64,000 bases of DNA from Gilvibacter sediminis (GTDB taxonomy: Bacteria; Bacteroidota; Bacteroidia; Flavobacteriales; Flavobacteriaceae): NCBI RefSeq assembly GCF_028561565.1, contig NZ_JAQQTE010000001.1, forward strand, positions 124,001-188,000, given 5' to 3'. The notes under the pieces are model-generated. The model was not told the origin of the DNA and made no database searches. It worked only from the letters and a program-made list of their open reading frames with translations. The position numbers and the translations under genes were made by a program. Of the stretch, positions 18,201 to 27,573 are shown piece by piece; positions within the stretch are counted from its first letter, which is position 1; every line of letters begins with the position of its first letter.

Positions 18201-18778
18201 AACCGACGATTATCATGATTGCGATCTTCTTGAGTTTTATTGGTGTGTTTGGAGGTATTTTAATCACCGGATCTTCCTTTGTAATTATGATGACCATGAT
18301 GGGAATTATCTCTCTAGCGGGAATTGTAGTAAACAACGGGGTGGTACTGCTGGATTATACGCAGCTGCTGATTGACCGCCGTATGGTTGAAAAGGATCTG
18401 GAAGACAACGAATACTTAGACAAAAAAGAAGTTCAGGATCTTATTGTACAAGGAGGTCGCGCGCGTTTGCGCCCGGTTATCCTGACTGCAATCACAACCG
18501 TGCTCGGATTGATTCCGTTGGCCATTGGGGTGAATATTGACTTCTTTAACCTGTTTGCAAACTTTGACGCGAACTTCTATTTAGGAGGAGATAATGTGAT
18601 CTTCTGGGGACCACTTGCTTGGGCAGTGATCTACGGATTGATCATCGCAACCTTCTTGACGCTGATCATTGTGCCGCTGTTGTTCTACATCATTTATAGA
18701 ATCAAAACGCGCTTGGCCAATTGGAGAAGCGGAAGAAAAGAAAAGAAAGCTGCTGTAGCTGTTGATACCGCTGCTTAG
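15251..18778 (+). CDS. Efflux RND transporter permease subunit
   Basis: The 1175-residue inner-membrane pump belongs to the AcrB/hydrophobe-amphiphile efflux group and exports substrates using the proton gradient. The N-terminal half has MPRENFPEVNETKIYVSVPYPGNTAEDIE and the transmembrane block GLGMLVDNGIVVVENVYRLM with the two proton-relay-type acidic residues replaced by the D-N pattern usual in this subgroup. The second half repeats the fold (MMGIISLAGIVVNNGVVLLDYTQ). About 130 residues longer than AcrB, partly from a charged insert near the middle and a basic C-terminal tail. It is the last gene of the efflux operon and is followed by a terminator. Confidence 0.93.
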   Translation: MGAKKKKQVDKEFKLSSWAIDNPTIIYVMIGIFLVLGGMAYNSMPRENFPEVNETKIYVSVPYPGNTAEDIERLIIDPLEDKIKNISGVVEYLSTSQEDYGIITVEFEEDIEVELAKQKVKDEVDSEVANEDWPTFNGAKVEPNVFDLSLSEEMPILNVNIKGNYTVEKLKEYAEFLQDEIEDIKQVKAADIRGAQDKEVEVGVDIYKMMAAKVSFDDVIGAIRNGNMTMSAGNMITSGQRRTIRILGEIDNPSQLRNFVVKSEGGNPVYLSDIADIRFKEEEKTTYAREYGENVVMLDVKKRSGKNMIAAVEQVDEVLARVERGETLIPRDVSISKSNDQSQKTVNQVSDLVNNIIFGIILVVGVLMFFLGFRNALFVGFAIPMSMFMSFMILSALGYTMNTMILFALIMGLGMLVDNGIVVVENVYRLMDEEGMSRIQAAKKGIGEIAFPIIISTATTVAAFVPLGTWPGIMGEFMIYFPITLSVVLGSSLFVAIFINSMLVSKFMEVGERKLSRKQLIRLSAIMVPLGLIIYFLAPPIKAFGTLMIFTAAMFWVYRYVLKGAANTFQRTFLKWLERKYQNFLSWALTGRKPVVFIVGIFALLIVTFMGFGASIGSGRTAVEFFPDNTPNQIIVYIEYPEGTDIDRTNAITKEIEEVVYQVVNEDEYQDGDYNFLVESAVSQVGEGAGNPNTDGGSSAEMPHRGKITATMREYKFRRNKDSEALRKKVQEALKGRYPGVSISVEKDAVGPPAGYPINIELEGTDYEELIAAAEKLRTYINTKNIAGIDELKIDVNKGKPSMQVAVDREKAGELGVAVGLVGNQLRRSLFGEKAGVYKKDGEDYDIYVRFDKNDRYNTSALFDQNITFRDQSTGRVKEIPVSAVAQQRNTSSFSAIKHKDSKRVVTVYSALAPGFVDAGAVVGEIQTQSASFLEAEIPKNIKIDFTGQLEEQEKQQNFLNFAFLAGLGLIMLLLIFQFSSISKPTIIMIAIFLSFIGVFGGILITGSSFVIMMTMMGIISLAGIVVNNGVVLLDYTQLLIDRRMVEKDLEDNEYLDKKEVQDLIVQGGRARLRPVILTAITTVLGLIPLAIGVNIDFFNLFANFDANFYLGGDNVIFWGPLAWAVIYGLIIATFLTLIIVPLLFYIIYRIKTRLANWRSGRKEKKAAVAVDTAA

Positions 18779-18802
18779 ACGAACCTATATTTTAAAACTC
18801 TC

Positions 18803-18837
18803 AAAAGCCAGACCTTTAAATTCGGTCTGGCTTTTTT
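18803..18837 (+). terminator. Rho-independent terminator of the efflux operon
   Basis: AAAAGCCAGACC (18803-18814) pairs with GGTCTGGCTTTT (18824-18835) around a 9-base loop, and the T-run continues past the stem. It lies 25 bases after the pump gene. Confidence 0.9.
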
Positions 18838-18872
18838 GTGTGCTTTAAAGTAGTCAATGTGGCTAATCTTCT

Positions 18873-18880
18873 TAACTTTG
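18873..18880 (+). promoter_or_regulatory. Promoter -7 box of aspS
   Basis: TAACTTTG matches the Bacteroidota -7 consensus TAnnTTTG exactly and lies 20 bases before the aspS ATG, giving a leader of about 13 bases. No convincing -33 box is present. Confidence 0.6.
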
Positions 18881-18899
18881 CAGCGCAAAATTTTAAGCA

Positions 18900-20654
18900 A
18901 TGTACAGATCACACAGATGCGGCGACTTGCGCGCACAACACATTGGAGAAGAAGTTGTTTTGTCCGGATGGATTCAAAAGATCCGAGACAAAGGGTTTAT
19001 GGTTTGGGCAGACTTGCGCGACCGTTATGGAATCACGCAGCTGATCTTTGACCAAGAGCGCAGCACTGGGGAGCTTATGGAGCTTTCCCGCACTTTGGGT
19101 CGTGAATTCGTGGTACAGATCAAAGGAACGGTAATTGAAAGAGAGAGCAAGAACCCGGATATGCCCACAGGAGATATCGAGATCTTGGTTGCAGAAATGA
19201 CCGTTCTCAACGATGCTCAAACTCCTCCATTTACTATTGAAGATGAAACTGATGGTGGTGAGGACTTGCGCATGAAGTACCGCTACTTGGACATCCGCAG
19301 AAATCCAGTAAAGAACAATTTGATCTTCCGTCACCAAGTGACTAATGCGGTTCGCAACTATTTGTCCGCTCAAGATTTTGTAGAAGTAGAAACTCCTTAT
19401 CTCATCAAGTCCACTCCAGAAGGAGCGCGTGACTTTGTGGTGCCGAGCCGTATGAATGAAGGACAGTTCTACGCTTTACCACAGTCCCCGCAGACCTTTA
19501 AGCAATTGCTTATGGTGGGTGGATTGGATAAATACTTCCAGATCGTGAAGTGTTTCAGAGATGAAGACCTGCGCGCTGACCGTCAGCCGGAGTTCACTCA
19601 AATTGACTGTGAAATGTCCTTTGTAACCCAAGAGGATATTCTAAATACGTTTGAAGGTTTGACCCGTCATCTTTTAAAAGAGATCAACGGGGTTGAAGTT
19701 GGAGCTTTCCCACGCATGACCTTTGATGACGCCATGAAGCGTTACGGAAACGACAAGCCAGACATTCGTTTTGGAATGGAATTTGGCGAACTTAACGATA
19801 TTGCTCAGCACAAAGAATTCAACGTTTTCAATGCTGCGGAATTGGTTGTCGGAATCGCCGTGCCTGGTGCGAACACCTTTACCCGAAAAGAGATCGACAA
19901 ATTGATCGATTGGGTAAAACGTCCACAGATTGGTGCTAAAGGAATGGTGTACGTTCGCTGCAATGAAGACGGAAGTTTTAAATCTTCTGTAGACAAATTT
20001 TACGATCAGGCAGATCTAGCTGCTTGGGCAGAACGCACTGGCGCTAAAGCTGGAGACCTGATCTGTGTGCTCTCTGGAGACCTCAACGCTACACGTGCTC
20101 AAATGAGTGCCTTGCGTATGGAATTGGCAGAACGCCTCGGTTTGCGTAAAGCAGACGAATTTGCTCCACTTTGGGTAGTTGACTTCCCACTTTTAGAATG
20201 GGATGAAGATACCGAGCGTTACCACGCCATGCACCACCCGTTTACTTCTCCGAAGCCAGAACAAATTGAACTCTTAAAGACCGATCCGGGCGCGGTAAAA
20301 GCCAATGCCTATGATTTGGTATTGAACGGGAACGAGATTGGTGGAGGATCTATTCGTATTCACGACAAGGCTACTCAAGCCATGATGTTTGATTACTTAG
20401 GATTCACTCCAGAAGAAGCTAAAGCGCAGTTCGGATTCTTGATGAACGCCTTTGAATATGGAGCACCACCGCACGGAGGTATTGCCTTTGGTTTGGACCG
20501 ATTGGTGTCTATCTTAGGCGGACAAGAGACCATTCGTGATTTCATTGCCTTCCCTAAAAACAACTCCGGCCGAGATGTGATGATCGATGCTCCTGCACCG
20601 ATTGACCCAGAACAATTGGAGGAGTTGAGCCTAGCGCTTAACTTGAAGGAATAA
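18900..20654 (+). CDS. aspS: Aspartate--tRNA ligase
   Basis: This 584-residue class II synthetase charges tRNA-Asp. It has the N-terminal anticodon-binding OB-fold ([26 protein letters not shown], quoted in part), class II motif 2 ([18 protein letters not shown]), the bacterial GAD insertion domain and motif 3 ([16 protein letters not shown]). The length is typical of bacterial-type AspRS. The ATG at 18900 gives the family's MYRSH-type N-terminus. A small membrane-protein gene follows after 9 bases. Confidence 0.98.
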   Translation: MYRSHRCGDLRAQHIGEEVVLSGWIQKIRDKGFMVWADLRDRYGITQLIFDQERSTGELMELSRTLGREFVVQIKGTVIERESKNPDMPTGDIEILVAEMTVLNDAQTPPFTIEDETDGGEDLRMKYRYLDIRRNPVKNNLIFRHQVTNAVRNYLSAQDFVEVETPYLIKSTPEGARDFVVPSRMNEGQFYALPQSPQTFKQLLMVGGLDKYFQIVKCFRDEDLRADRQPEFTQIDCEMSFVTQEDILNTFEGLTRHLLKEINGVEVGAFPRMTFDDAMKRYGNDKPDIRFGMEFGELNDIAQHKEFNVFNAAELVVGIAVPGANTFTRKEIDKLIDWVKRPQIGAKGMVYVRCNEDGSFKSSVDKFYDQADLAAWAERTGAKAGDLICVLSGDLNATRAQMSALRMELAERLGLRKADEFAPLWVVDFPLLEWDEDTERYHAMHHPFTSPKPEQIELLKTDPGAVKANAYDLVLNGNEIGGGSIRIHDKATQAMMFDYLGFTPEEAKAQFGFLMNAFEYGAPPHGGIAFGLDRLVSILGGQETIRDFIAFPKNNSGRDVMIDAPAPIDPEQLEELSLALNLKE

Positions 20655-20663
20655 GCTAACCTC

Positions 20664-20912
20664 ATGGTGCTTTTTCAGCGCATACTGTTATTGGCTATAG
20701 TGGCAACCATTGCCGCCGGATTCTATTTTAAATCCAGCGATGAAGCTTTTGGTGATCTTTTAATTGGCTGCGGATTGGTAGCAGGCTTCTTTGTGCTGAT
20801 GCCGCTTTTTATCTATTCTCGTTATAACGGAAGGGATCTGTCGCGCTATATGCTCAGCGAAGAAAACATCAAACGAATGCGTCGCTATCAACAAGGCGAC
20901 GAAGAAGAGTAA
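20664..20912 (+). CDS. Small two-span membrane protein, hypothetical
   Basis: The 82-residue product has two hydrophobic helices (about 3-20 and 31-52), a conserved-looking ISYRYNGRDLSRYM-type cytoplasmic stretch, and a charged tail ending in acidic residues (DEEE). It starts 9 bases after aspS and is probably cotranscribed with it. Its stop codon abuts the stop of the opposite-strand tadA with no gap. No family with a known function is recognised. Confidence 0.75.
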   Translation: MVLFQRILLLAIVATIAAGFYFKSSDEAFGDLLIGCGLVAGFFVLMPLFIYSRYNGRDLSRYMLSEENIKRMRRYQQGDEEE

Positions 20913-21362
20913 TTAGTTCAGATTTCTCCGTTCGACAAAGAACTGCTTCATAAGCGTAGCGGCCTCTTCTTCCAAAATACCACCAGTGATCTTTGTTTTT
21001 GGGTGCAATTTGGTCTTTAAATTGATACAACCGCGTTCCATATCTCGAGCTCCATAAACAATACGAGAGATCTGGCTCCAATAAAGTGCTCCCCCACACA
21101 TCTGACAAGGCTCCAAGGTGACATAGAGCGTACAATCGTGCAAATATTTGCCGCCCAGATAGTTTGACGCGGCCGTTATGGCCTGCATTTCAGCATGCGC
21201 GGTCACATCGGTGAGCGTCTCGGTAAGATTGTGAGCACGGGCAATAATGGTGCCTCCAGCCACAACTACAGCCCCAACCGGAATTTCACCTTGACGATAG
21301 GCCTCCTGAGCCTCCTGCAAGGCTTTTTTCATGAAATAGGTATCGTCAAAAGGTTGTAACAT
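20913..21362 (-). CDS. tadA: tRNA adenosine(34) deaminase / nucleoside deaminase
   Basis: This 149-residue zinc deaminase most likely converts adenosine to inosine at the wobble base of tRNA-Arg(ACG). The zinc and catalytic residues are His56-Ala-Glu58 in TAHAEMQ and Cys86/Cys89 in PCQMCGGALYW. The order and spacing are typical of TadA, although guanine deaminase relatives look similar. It faces dxs across 68 bases and meets the small membrane-protein gene tail to tail. Confidence 0.88.
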   Translation of the reverse strand: MLQPFDDTYFMKKALQEAQEAYRQGEIPVGAVVVAGGTIIARAHNLTETLTDVTAHAEMQAITAASNYLGGKYLHDCTLYVTLEPCQMCGGALYWSQISRIVYGARDMERGCINLKTKLHPKTKITGGILEEEAATLMKQFFVERRNLN

Positions 21363-21417
21363 GAAAGCAAAAGTACGATTTCACAGTAATTAAAGGCAGC
21401 AGCTCTGGGAGCTTTCT

Positions 21418-21425
21418 TATTTTTG
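21418..21425 (+). promoter_or_regulatory. Promoter -7 box very close to the dxs start
   Basis: TATTTTTG matches TAnnTTTG exactly and ends 5 bases before the GTG start of dxs. Transcription would begin at or within a few bases of the start codon, implying a leaderless or nearly leaderless mRNA. Confidence 0.55.
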
Positions 21426-21430
21426 TAATT

Positions 21431-23197
21431 GTGAAACAGCCCTTGCTTCCACATATTGATTCACCCGCAGATCTGCGAGCGCTTAAGCGCGAGCAGCTGC
21501 CAGAACTCGCAACAGAACTTCGCGATTTTATTTTGGACGTTGTGGCTGCAAAAGCAGGACATTTAGGGGCGAGTTTGGGAGTTGTAGAACTCACCATTGC
21601 CTTGCACTACAGTTTCAACACGCCAGACGACCAATTAGTTTGGGACGTAGGCCATCAGGCTTATGGACATAAGATCCTTACCGGGAGAAGAGCTATTTTT
21701 CACACCAATAGACAGCTTGGTGGTATCAGCGGTTTCCCGAAACGCTCAGAGAGTCCTTATGACACTTTTGGCGTGGGCCACAGCAGCACGGGAATTTCTG
21801 CAGCTCTTGGTATGGCTATAGCCAGTAAACTGTCGGGGGAAATTGAACGGCAGCATGTTGTGGTTATTGGAGATGCTTCCATAGCCAGTGGAATGGCCTT
21901 TGAAGGCCTAAATCACGCTGGAGTCACAGATGCCAATCTGCTGGTGATCCTCAATGACAATGCCATTGGCATTGACCCTTCCGTAGGAGCACTCAAAGAG
22001 TATTTGCTGAAAGCCACATTGAACAACACCCCAGAACAAGACAATATTTTCGAGGCCTTAAACTTTACGTATAAAGGCCCCGTAGATGGGCATGATTTCG
22101 ATGCTTTATTAAGTGCTTTTGAGCAACTCAAAGACATTAAAGGCCCAAAGCTTTTGCATGTGATCACCAAAAAAGGGAAAGGCTTGGCGCAGGCAGAAGC
22201 CGATCAGGTGACCTATCACGCTCCGGGAAAATTCGACAGAAAAACTGGAGATCTGCTCCCGAAATCTGCAGAAAAGCTTCCTCCAAAATTTCAAGACGTG
22301 TTTGGTCATACTATAGTTGAATTGGCCAAAGAGGATGAAAAGATCATTGGCATCACCCCTGCCATGCCTACCGGAAGTTCTCTAAAATATATGATGGAGG
22401 CCTTTCCAGAGCGTGCTTTTGATGTTGGGATTGCGGAGCAACATGCCGTGACCTTTGCGGCAGGACTCGCTACACAAGGGTTTAAGGTCTTTTGCAATAT
22501 CTATTCGACCTTTTTACAACGTGCCTATGACCAAGTGATCCACGATGTTTGCTTGCAAGGCCTACCGGTGATCTTTTGTTTGGATCGCGCTGGGATAGTT
22601 GGGGAAGACGGACCCACACATCACGGTATTTTTGATCTTGCCTACCTGCGATGTATTCCAAATCTGATCATCCATGCGCCGGCCACAGAAGCCGATCTAC
22701 GCAACATCATGTATACCGCCACTCTCGGTTTAAAGAACCCGATCGCGATACGTTACCCACGCGGACGTGGACAAAACCTAGACTGGCGATCGCCTTTAAA
22801 AAAGCTGCATATAGGAATGGGCAAAACCATACAGTCGGGTAGCAAAGTGGCCGTACTTAGCTTGGGAACCGTTTTGACCGATGTACTCCAAGCTACCGAA
22901 CAGCTAAAACACCAAGTAAGTGTATACGACCTGCAATTTTTAGCACCGTTGGATCATCATATGCTGGATATGATCTTTGAGAATTACGAGGTGGTCATCA
23001 CTGTAGAAGATGGTGTGGTTGCTGGAGGATTTGGCTCCGCAGTAACCGAATATGCCGCAATTAAAAACGCAAAGATCATTATAGAATCCCTTGGTGTACA
23101 AGGGGTATTTCCAGACCACGGCAGTATCCCAGAATTGAAAGCGGCCTCAGGCTATGACAGCGAATCCATCCGAGCAGTGATCGAGAATTATCTCTAA
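21431..23197 (+). CDS. dxs: 1-deoxy-D-xylulose-5-phosphate synthase
   Basis: The 588-residue thiamine-diphosphate enzyme condenses pyruvate with glyceraldehyde 3-phosphate, the first step of the MEP isoprenoid pathway. It shows GHLGASLGVVELTIALHY, the metal/thiamine motif VIGDASIASGMAFEGLNHAG...NDN (quoted in part), DVGIAEQHAVTFAAG and YPRGRG. The GTG at 21431 gives a start that aligns with family members (LLPHIDSPADLRAL). The product feeds prenyl synthases such as the one at 10872. Confidence 0.96.
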   Translation: MKQPLLPHIDSPADLRALKREQLPELATELRDFILDVVAAKAGHLGASLGVVELTIALHYSFNTPDDQLVWDVGHQAYGHKILTGRRAIFHTNRQLGGISGFPKRSESPYDTFGVGHSSTGISAALGMAIASKLSGEIERQHVVVIGDASIASGMAFEGLNHAGVTDANLLVILNDNAIGIDPSVGALKEYLLKATLNNTPEQDNIFEALNFTYKGPVDGHDFDALLSAFEQLKDIKGPKLLHVITKKGKGLAQAEADQVTYHAPGKFDRKTGDLLPKSAEKLPPKFQDVFGHTIVELAKEDEKIIGITPAMPTGSSLKYMMEAFPERAFDVGIAEQHAVTFAAGLATQGFKVFCNIYSTFLQRAYDQVIHDVCLQGLPVIFCLDRAGIVGEDGPTHHGIFDLAYLRCIPNLIIHAPATEADLRNIMYTATLGLKNPIAIRYPRGRGQNLDWRSPLKKLHIGMGKTIQSGSKVAVLSLGTVLTDVLQATEQLKHQVSVYDLQFLAPLDHHMLDMIFENYEVVITVEDGVVAGGFGSAVTEYAAIKNAKIIIESLGVQGVFPDHGSIPELKAASGYDSESIRAVIENYL

Positions 23198-23209
23198 AAA
23201 AAGCATAAA

Positions 23210-23240
23210 AAAAGGAGCCCAATTGGACTCCTTTTCTTTT
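23210..23240. terminator. Bidirectional terminator between dxs and the Asp-box protein gene
   Basis: AAAAGGAG and CTCCTTTT (23210-23217 with 23228-23235) pair, and the inner CCAA/TTGG extends the stem past one mismatch. A T-rich run follows on the plus strand and an A-run precedes it, so both convergent genes can use it. Confidence 0.8.
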
Positions 23241-23256
23241 ATATTATCGCTTATGA

Positions 23257-26064
23257 TTAACGCACCACAAAGCGCTTAACACTTGATGTTCCTTGTGACT
23301 CGATCTTTACAAAGTACATGCCCGAAGACAAGCCTTGGTAATCCATAGTCACTGGTGATCCAGCGTTGATTGTTACGTTCTTTTGATCTACCAAACGTCC
23401 ATCCATTCCGTAAACAGTTAAGGTTGATTCCCCGATAGCTGTGTTGCTTTCTAGGTTAAACAAACCGTTTGAAACTGTTGGGAATACTACGATCGCATCT
23501 AGAGGACTCTCAAAGTCGTTCGTTGAAAGCGTAGCGAATTTATTGGTGAACATTCCACGACCGTGCGTAGAGGCCAAGATCAAGTTGTCTGATGCTCTAA
23601 GGTCAAGATCCAATACACGGATGTCCATCATTCCATTATCTGAAGCAAACCAAACTGGGCTCGCCGCTGTGATGTCATCCGTAGACCAGATTCCAAGCTC
23701 GGTACCAATGATCACCTCTTGTGGAGCCAATGGGTTCTGAAGGATACATTTCACTGGGATATCCGGTAGGTTACCTTCTTTGTTTTCCCAAGTCACACCA
23801 GCATCTGGAGAATACCAAACACTGTTTACTCCGTAGTTGTGGAAGGTAACGAATAGCTCGTCCTCAGTCTCTCCGAATTCAATATCAGAAACACTACCCA
23901 CAAATCCAGGACCAGTGATCTCGTTCCAAGTTGGAGTTGCATCAGCATTGTCCAAACGCAAAACTTTACCCGTTGCTGTCCCTACGAAAAGTGTAGAAGA
24001 CGCCGTAGTAAATGGCGATACTTTGAAAGCTGTTGGCGGTGAGTTATCAATAAGTGCATTATCTAAGTTAGTAGTCACCGCAGAAGTAGTTCCTAAAACA
24101 TAGCGCTTAATAAGCTCATTACCTCCTGTTTGTCCATTAGAATAAAGAATGTCTAAGTTTCTGTCCAAACCAGCTTGGTTGATAAATACTCCTTCTCCAC
24201 TATCGATCTGATAACCCGCTCCTGTAAATGGAATTCGCACATAAATGTGAGAGTTTCCAGGGAAGGTTGTGATCACATAATTAGGCACATCATCATAGTC
24301 AGTGAATCCACCATCACCCCCTAAACGGTCAATGAAGTTTCCGGTTCCTGCAGTTGCATTGTCTCTAAATAAGGTTCCGTTATCCTGTGTACCTCCAGCA
24401 AGATCATCACCAGAAGCATCGTTCGGGCTAATAGTTCCGTAGTAGAACTGAGTCACGTTCAAGTTTCTCAAACGCGGTAAAATAGCTCCAGAGTTTCCAG
24501 CAGCAGTGCTCAAAGATGCAGCGTAATAAGTTCCTCCATCAGTACCTGTCAAGGACTCATTAGGAAATCCTGGACGGAATTCCATTTCGTGAATATCAGC
24601 GTGTACGAATGGTACTGTAAGTGTATTTAGGTTTGGATTGTTAGACCATTTAGAGATCTGCTCCCAGTTGTTTCCGCCATCTGTAGAACGGTGCATATCA
24701 ATACCTCCAACGTAGATGATATCATCATCGGTTGGATCTACTGCAAGCATCAAATCGTAGAAAGATTGTCCACGTGTATAGTCATTTGCCGGAATACCTA
24801 GATCGGCATCATTAGGCAAATTGGTCGTAGTAAAGGTATCCCAGCCGTCTGTGGTTTGGAAGATACGAACCGGAGTGGCCCCAGAAAGTCCTTGTGCTAC
24901 AGCATACATTTTATCGGGATCTGTTCCAGACATAGCAATCTGTGTGCGGTTAGAAGCGGTCAAGATAGTTTCTAGCTCCCAAGTGTTTCCGTCTGTAGTA
25001 CTAAAAATACGTCCTCCTAGACCTGCATTGGTGAATCCAGAGCGAATCCCTCCAAAGTACAATTTCCCATCGGTAGCAACTTCAAAATCATTTGGAATTC
25101 CGTAGAAAGTGTTTCCAAAATAGGTGTATTGGAATACCGACTGCTCTACACGAGACCAAGTGGCACCGTTATCTGTAGACTCATAAAGTCCGGCGTTCTG
25201 TAAGCCTAGGATGTTCACCGGGCTAGAAGAACCTCCTCCACCAGAACCAACATATCCCGTTGACCCTACACCTGCGTAGATGTGTACATCACCATCTGGA
25301 TCTTCCCAGGCTTTGATGTCATTGATATAAAACAGACCTGAACGCAGATCGTTTCCTCCCGCAGTGGTGTCACCACCACCGGCAAGAGTTACGTTTAGAC
25401 GCACCCAATTATTACCACCGTCAGTCGATTTATAAATTCCGTTACCGTTAGCAGCTCCTTGTGTGTACTGCTCACCAGTTCCGATATACATTACTTGAGG
25501 ATCTGTAGGATCAAAAGTGATAGAAGACACCGCGATGTTTCCAGGAACTCCAGAAACCAATTCCCAGTTGGTAGAACCACTGGTCACGTCTTCATTCACA
25601 TAAAGACCACCACTCACACCACCAGCAAAGGCGCGTCGAGCATCAGGGTCATTTGGATCCCAAAGGATCATACGCACACGTCCAGAGATATTGAAGGGTC
25701 CGCGCTCTTCCCAAGCATTGTCTTCAGCACTTCCTGGAGAACGGTCAGGGCCAAACTGCTCCACCAATTGATCATAAGTGCGGAACATACGCTCTGGAAC
25801 CGGAACCCCTAAACTAGGGTCCATGGTGTATAAAAAGTCTTGTTCGTTATAGGCATTAGGTGGCAAACCAAGGGCACGACGCTCTTGTTTACCTAAATTC
25901 ATAGTCTCGTTAAAAGGATGATTCATCAAAAAGTCCTCGTGCTTTTTACGCAGATCGAGAATCTCTTGAGAAACCTGCTCACGCTCTGGGGAGAACTCTG
26001 CAGAAGCGTACCAAGCCAGTCCAGCCGCGGCAATTGCTCCTACAACAAGTAATTTCTTTTTCAT
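23257..26064 (-). CDS. Large secreted Asp-box (BNR/VPS10-like) propeller protein with type IX sorting domain
   Basis: The 935-residue exoprotein has an N-terminal signal peptide and then many sialidase-like Asp-box motifs, for example YKSTDGGNNW, YESTDNGATW, HRSTDGGNNW and YSPDAGVTW. These are spread over about residues 130-840 and predict one or two beta-propellers, as in sortilin-like or exo-sialidase-like proteins. No sialidase arginine triad can be confirmed. The C-terminal about 80 residues form a type A sorting domain (GLFNLESNTAIG, GMYFVKIES, VKRFVVR). It is probably a surface or extracellular protein; binding or glycan hydrolysis is possible. An 84-base gap separates it from the dgt gene upstream. 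Confidence 0.85.
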   Translation of the reverse strand: MKKKLLVVGAIAAAGLAWYASAEFSPEREQVSQEILDLRKKHEDFLMNHPFNETMNLGKQERRALGLPPNAYNEQDFLYTMDPSLGVPVPERMFRTYDQLVEQFGPDRSPGSAEDNAWEERGPFNISGRVRMILWDPNDPDARRAFAGGVSGGLYVNEDVTSGSTNWELVSGVPGNIAVSSITFDPTDPQVMYIGTGEQYTQGAANGNGIYKSTDGGNNWVRLNVTLAGGGDTTAGGNDLRSGLFYINDIKAWEDPDGDVHIYAGVGSTGYVGSGGGGSSSPVNILGLQNAGLYESTDNGATWSRVEQSVFQYTYFGNTFYGIPNDFEVATDGKLYFGGIRSGFTNAGLGGRIFSTTDGNTWELETILTASNRTQIAMSGTDPDKMYAVAQGLSGATPVRIFQTTDGWDTFTTTNLPNDADLGIPANDYTRGQSFYDLMLAVDPTDDDIIYVGGIDMHRSTDGGNNWEQISKWSNNPNLNTLTVPFVHADIHEMEFRPGFPNESLTGTDGGTYYAASLSTAAGNSGAILPRLRNLNVTQFYYGTISPNDASGDDLAGGTQDNGTLFRDNATAGTGNFIDRLGGDGGFTDYDDVPNYVITTFPGNSHIYVRIPFTGAGYQIDSGEGVFINQAGLDRNLDILYSNGQTGGNELIKRYVLGTTSAVTTNLDNALIDNSPPTAFKVSPFTTASSTLFVGTATGKVLRLDNADATPTWNEITGPGFVGSVSDIEFGETEDELFVTFHNYGVNSVWYSPDAGVTWENKEGNLPDIPVKCILQNPLAPQEVIIGTELGIWSTDDITAASPVWFASDNGMMDIRVLDLDLRASDNLILASTHGRGMFTNKFATLSTNDFESPLDAIVVFPTVSNGLFNLESNTAIGESTLTVYGMDGRLVDQKNVTINAGSPVTMDYQGLSSGMYFVKIESQGTSSVKRFVVR

Positions 26065-26148
26065 AATAATAGGTTTTAGCTTTTAGGTGTTTCCCGTTAG
26101 AGAAACAGTTTATAAAGATAAGGCTTTATCAACCTACAATCAAGGGCT

Positions 26149-27492
26149 TTAGAATGAACCGTTTCCGGTCATTTTTTTAAACTGATTGTGGGCATTACCA
26201 TCGGTTAAGGAAGCGACATAAGAACAAGCCAAAAGCAGTCTTTCATACAAATCCATGCTTTCGTAGTCGTGCTCTGCCTTTAGGCCTTTCAATAAAAGTC
26301 CATCATAATTTGTACTGACTCCGTTCAAGTCTCGAACCAGGGCATCAGTGTACTTTTGAAGCAGGGTATTTAGGATGGAATAGCCCATGATCTCTTTGCC
26401 TACCACCTCATCACTGCGATACACCTTTTTAATGCTGATGTCAATGATATCACTGATCTGCGCTTCATAACGGCTTTTGTCTAATAGGCCGTGATGAAAC
26501 TCCCCACGAAGGATGGCCTCTTCATGGTCTAAAAAGACCGCAACGGCCTCACTGATCAAGGTGTTAATTGCAAGTGCACGCAAATAAGCCAAGCGCTTGG
26601 AAGTGGATTGCAGCGCAGCGTATTTTTTAGTTTGTATGTTGTCTTTGACCAAATTAATGAGCAACTCTAAGGCCATTTCTTCTTCAATGAGCCCGAGGTT
26701 AATTCCGTCTTCAAAATCGATTATGGTGTAGCAGATATCATCCGCGGCTTCTACCAAAAAGGCCAAAGGATGACGGTGAAAACGCAAGTCTGCTCCTTCT
26801 TTGGGAATCAAGCCCAAAGTAGTTGTCACATCTTTGAACACCCCTAAATCTGATTGGAATACCCCGTACTTTTTATCGCTGATCTGTTTGGTGGGTTTTT
26901 TAGGGAGCGATTCTTTGGGGTACTTCATAAATGCGCCCAAGGTGGCATAAGAAAGCCTAAGGCCTCCCTCCTGGCCCGGGAAATCTTCTGTGATGATCCT
27001 AAAGCCGTTGGCATTGCCCTCAAAATCTATCAGATCTTGATACTGCTTGGGAGTCAATTGGTCCTTATACTTAAGACCAGCACCTACGGAAAAGAACTCT
27101 CCTATGGCCTTTTCACCAGAATGCCCAAAGGGTGGATTCCCAATATCATGCGCCAGAGCTGCAGCAGCCACTATGGCTCCAAAATCATTGAATGTATAGC
27201 CGTGCACCTTTTCTAAGGCGGGGTATTTTTCCAACAAAGCCCTGCCAGCCAATCGGCCTAAGGAACGCCCAACCACAGACACTTCCAAGGAGTGTGTTAA
27301 GCGGGTGTGGACAAAATCGGTCTTAGACATGGGAATGACCTGAGTCTTGTCTTGCAAACTTCTAAAAGGTGCTGAAAAAATGATGCGGTCATAATCCACC
27401 TCAAAGCCCAAACGGGTTGGATCTTGCTCAATTCTGAGGCGCTTATTGGTATCTCCGTAACGTTTTAGTGACAGTAATTGTTCCCAGTTCAT
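26149..27492 (-). CDS. dgt: Deoxyguanosinetriphosphate triphosphohydrolase
   Basis: The 447-residue HD-domain enzyme splits dGTP to deoxyguanosine and triphosphate, controlling dNTP pools. It shows RTHTRLTHSLEVS-type motif (residues about 55-75), the metal site AALAHDIGNPPFGHSGE and the later EAADDICYTIID motif. I chose the ATG at 27492 (MNWEQLLSLKRYGD) because the longer frame adds 38 residues unlike the family. Its promoter region is shared with the divergent TonB receptor gene; TATCTTTC on the minus strand near 27510 is a one-mismatch -7 box. Confidence 0.93.
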   Translation of the reverse strand: MNWEQLLSLKRYGDTNKRLRIEQDPTRLGFEVDYDRIIFSAPFRSLQDKTQVIPMSKTDFVHTRLTHSLEVSVVGRSLGRLAGRALLEKYPALEKVHGYTFNDFGAIVAAAALAHDIGNPPFGHSGEKAIGEFFSVGAGLKYKDQLTPKQYQDLIDFEGNANGFRIITEDFPGQEGGLRLSYATLGAFMKYPKESLPKKPTKQISDKKYGVFQSDLGVFKDVTTTLGLIPKEGADLRFHRHPLAFLVEAADDICYTIIDFEDGINLGLIEEEMALELLINLVKDNIQTKKYAALQSTSKRLAYLRALAINTLISEAVAVFLDHEEAILRGEFHHGLLDKSRYEAQISDIIDISIKKVYRSDEVVGKEIMGYSILNTLLQKYTDALVRDLNGVSTNYDGLLLKGLKAEHDYESMDLYERLLLACSYVASLTDGNAHNQFKKMTGNGSF

Positions 27493-27573
27493 CGGTAAAA
27501 TTTGACCTCCGAAAGATACACAAAATGCAAGGTTAATTAATCGTAAACAAGAAGTTCCGTTTTGGAGATTTCG

